This document shows, piece after piece, positions 62,911 to 64,000 of a stretch of 64,000 bases of DNA (position 1 is the first letter of the stretch; each line of letters begins with the position of its first letter). The notes beneath the pieces were generated by a model that was not told where the DNA came from, searched no databases, and saw only the letters and a list, made by a program, of their open reading frames with translations. The position numbers and the translations under genes are program-made. Origin of the DNA: a virus; IMG/VR virus record IMGVR_UViG_3300036832_000855, positions 58,420 through 122,419 of that record; one strand, given 5' to 3'.

Positions 62911-63111
62911 TCAGGTCTCGGTCGGGTCGATCAGCAGGCGCTGGCCCCGGCCCATCCCGAGCCCTACGCCGTAGGTCTCGAAGCACGGCGAGCACATGTA
63001 CGCCCAAGGCCCCATGCGGGTCTTGCCGTCCACGTACGCCGGACGCTCCTTGCACAGGTCGCAGGGCGGACGCTTGGTGAGCACGTCGGTGGCGGTGTTG
63101 TCGTACTTCAT
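62911..63111 (-). CDS. small zinc-finger-like protein
   Basis: 66 residues from the ATG at 63111: DVLTKRPPCDLCKERPAYVD, KTRMGPWAYMCSPCFETYGV. CxxC pairs typical of a zinc ribbon, then RGQRLLIDPTET. Function unknown. Confidence 0.55.
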   Translation of the reverse strand: MKYDNTATDVLTKRPPCDLCKERPAYVDGKTRMGPWAYMCSPCFETYGVGLGMGRGQRLLIDPTET

Positions 63112-63761
63112 CAGCTCACCACCCGCGCTTCGCCGTCGAGGCCGATGAACAGGATCGTGCCCAAGCCGGGATTCCGGCCCGTGCGGTCCAGCTTCGCCAG
63201 CCGCTTCGCCTCGACCCAGGCGTTGTCGCGCTCGCGGACGCCGTTTATGCGGCCGGGCTCCAGCTCGTGGATCAGGACACCGGCCTTGTGCTCGCGCACC
63301 TGCGCACCGATCCGCTCGAACTCGTCGTCGGTCAGGTAGTCGTCGCCGAGCGTGCGGTCGCCGTGCAGCAGGCCGCCGGTCAGCGGCGGACCGCCCATCC
63401 CGGTGGTCGAGCGAACGACGAACTGGCGCGCCGGTGTCGTGCGGCGCGCCTTCGCGTCTTCGAGCGTCAGCCCGTCGATCCGGACGATGCCGCCGGTGCC
63501 GATGAAGTTCGCGCGCTCGTTGCCGTCCCACTTGACGCCGACGCGGACCAGGCCCTGGCCCATGACACGGCGGACCTTGTCGCGGCCGTACCAGACGATC
63601 GTGCCCTCACGGCCGGTCTTTAGACGCCGGACGCGCGTGCCGATCGCGTAGTGCCGCTTCAGGGCGGCGTTGTGGGCGATCTCGGCGCGGCGCGCGTCCG
63701 GGGTGTTCATCTTCTCGCGCAGGCCGTCTCGCGCGGCTGCTCGGCGCTTCGAGGCGGTCAT
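63111..63761 (-). CDS. unknown 216-residue protein
   Basis: MTASKRRAAARDGLREKMNT, GTRVRRLKTGREGTIVWYGR, VRVGVKWDGNERANFIGTGG (SH3-like), FVVRSTTGMGGPPLTGGLLH, DEFERIGAQVREHKAGVLIH. The N-terminus is basic and helical. No family recognised; the central part could be a small barrel binding nucleic acid. Confidence 0.55.
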   Translation of the reverse strand: MTASKRRAAARDGLREKMNTPDARRAEIAHNAALKRHYAIGTRVRRLKTGREGTIVWYGRDKVRRVMGQGLVRVGVKWDGNERANFIGTGGIVRIDGLTLEDAKARRTTPARQFVVRSTTGMGGPPLTGGLLHGDRTLGDDYLTDDEFERIGAQVREHKAGVLIHELEPGRINGVRERDNAWVEAKRLAKLDRTGRNPGLGTILFIGLDGEARVVS

Positions 63762-63949
63762 GCGACCATCTCGATCAGGCTGTCGAGCGCGTTCAGGCGG
63801 CGGGCGATCTCGGCGTCGCTCGGCTCGTGAATGTCCTCACCGGCGGCGGCGCGCAGGTCGCGGGACAGGCCCAGCGCGTAGTTCGAGATCCCGGCCTCCA
63901 GCACGTCGGCTGCGCGGCGCAGAAGCTCAGCGCTCACTTGCACAGTCAT
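63758..63949 (-). CDS. unknown small protein
   Basis: 63 residues from the ATG at 63949: MTVQVSAELLRRAADVLEAG, NYALGLSRDLRAAAGEDIHE, LNALDSLIEMVA. Acidic, helical. The leader beyond (63950-64000) holds a hairpin (GGAGGGC-GAGA-GCCTTCC, near 63974-63991) and CCCGACCGAGAGGAG. Confidence 0.55.
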   Translation of the reverse strand: MTVQVSAELLRRAADVLEAGISNYALGLSRDLRAAAGEDIHEPSDAEIARRLNALDSLIEMVA

Positions 63950-64000
63950 CGGAACTCCTCTCGGTCGGGAACTGGAAGGCTCTCGCCCTCCACCCATAGG
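63950..64000 (-). promoter_or_regulatory. leader of the 63949 gene (promoter beyond window)
   Basis: The same leader architecture: hairpin GGAGGGC-GAGA-GCCTTCC, then CGACCGAGAGGAG and the ATG. The -10 and -35 elements must lie to the right of the window; CCTATG at the edge could be part of a -10/start region. Confidence 0.5.

Overview
The window is part of a high-GC double-stranded DNA phage with a contractile tail (myovirus morphology), or a prophage or metagenomic copy of one. The evidence is a tail sheath, tail tube, tail-chaperone frameshift, tape measure, LysM and hub proteins, collar-type tail fibres, a Mu gpT/HK97-like capsid protein, a decoration protein and a protease-scaffold fusion. 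Small DUF6131-like and DUF6283-like proteins, an Rpf-like secreted protein and the GC content suggest an actinobacterial host; this is inference. No integrase, DNA polymerase, portal or terminase was recognised, so the genome extends beyond both ends. Almost every gene is on the minus strand, packed with 1-4 base ATGA/GTGA/TGATG overlaps.

Layout, low to high coordinate (reverse of transcription). 1-7359: three tail-fibre genes with a shared N-terminal anchor, and a short collagen-like tail protein. 7356-14981: baseplate/hub proteins and a tape measure carrying two peptidoglycan-hydrolase domains. 14982-21322: tail chaperones (with a -1 frameshift), tube, sheath, completion and head-tail connector proteins. 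21362-24464: capsid, decoration protein and protease-scaffold. 24495-25379: four small genes behind a promoter. 25459-28335: LamG-like, collagen-like and BppU-like proteins and a tiny repeat protein. 28451-29048: a plus-strand pair (membrane coiled coil, collagen-like). 29069-39628: small unknown genes, a 605-residue protein, a ParB-like protein and a group of probable virion or injected proteins with peptidoglycan-binding domains. 39855-40998: tRNA-Glu, an HNH nuclease, a degenerate tRNA-Met-like gene and a small plus-strand gene. 41046-51298: more small genes and a 929-residue multidomain protein (zeta-toxin-like kinase plus RelA/SpoT-like domain). 51479-52532: two plus-strand secreted cell-wall proteins. 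52594-55584: small membrane proteins, a secreted collagen-like protein divergent from a sigma-factor-like gene, and ssb. 55557-63949: many small zinc-ribbon, wHTH and unknown proteins.

The most interesting feature is a dispersed set of near-identical promoters. Each has a -35 of TTGNNN type, a 17-bp spacer that is itself a near palindrome (consensus close to TAGCGCACGTCGTGTGC), and a -10 of TATNNT type. Several are followed by a short 5'-leader hairpin and a CGACCGAGGAGG ribosome-binding leader. At least seven good copies and several degraded ones control blocks of small genes, which implies one phage- or host-encoded regulator acting on a regulon.

Other points of note are an A AAA AAC frameshift site in the tail chaperones, the 929-residue zeta/RelA-like protein, a repeated HPRGRxGKW motif in proteins from separate loci, and a tRNA-Met-like gene whose anticodon arm has been lengthened and whose acceptor stem is damaged.
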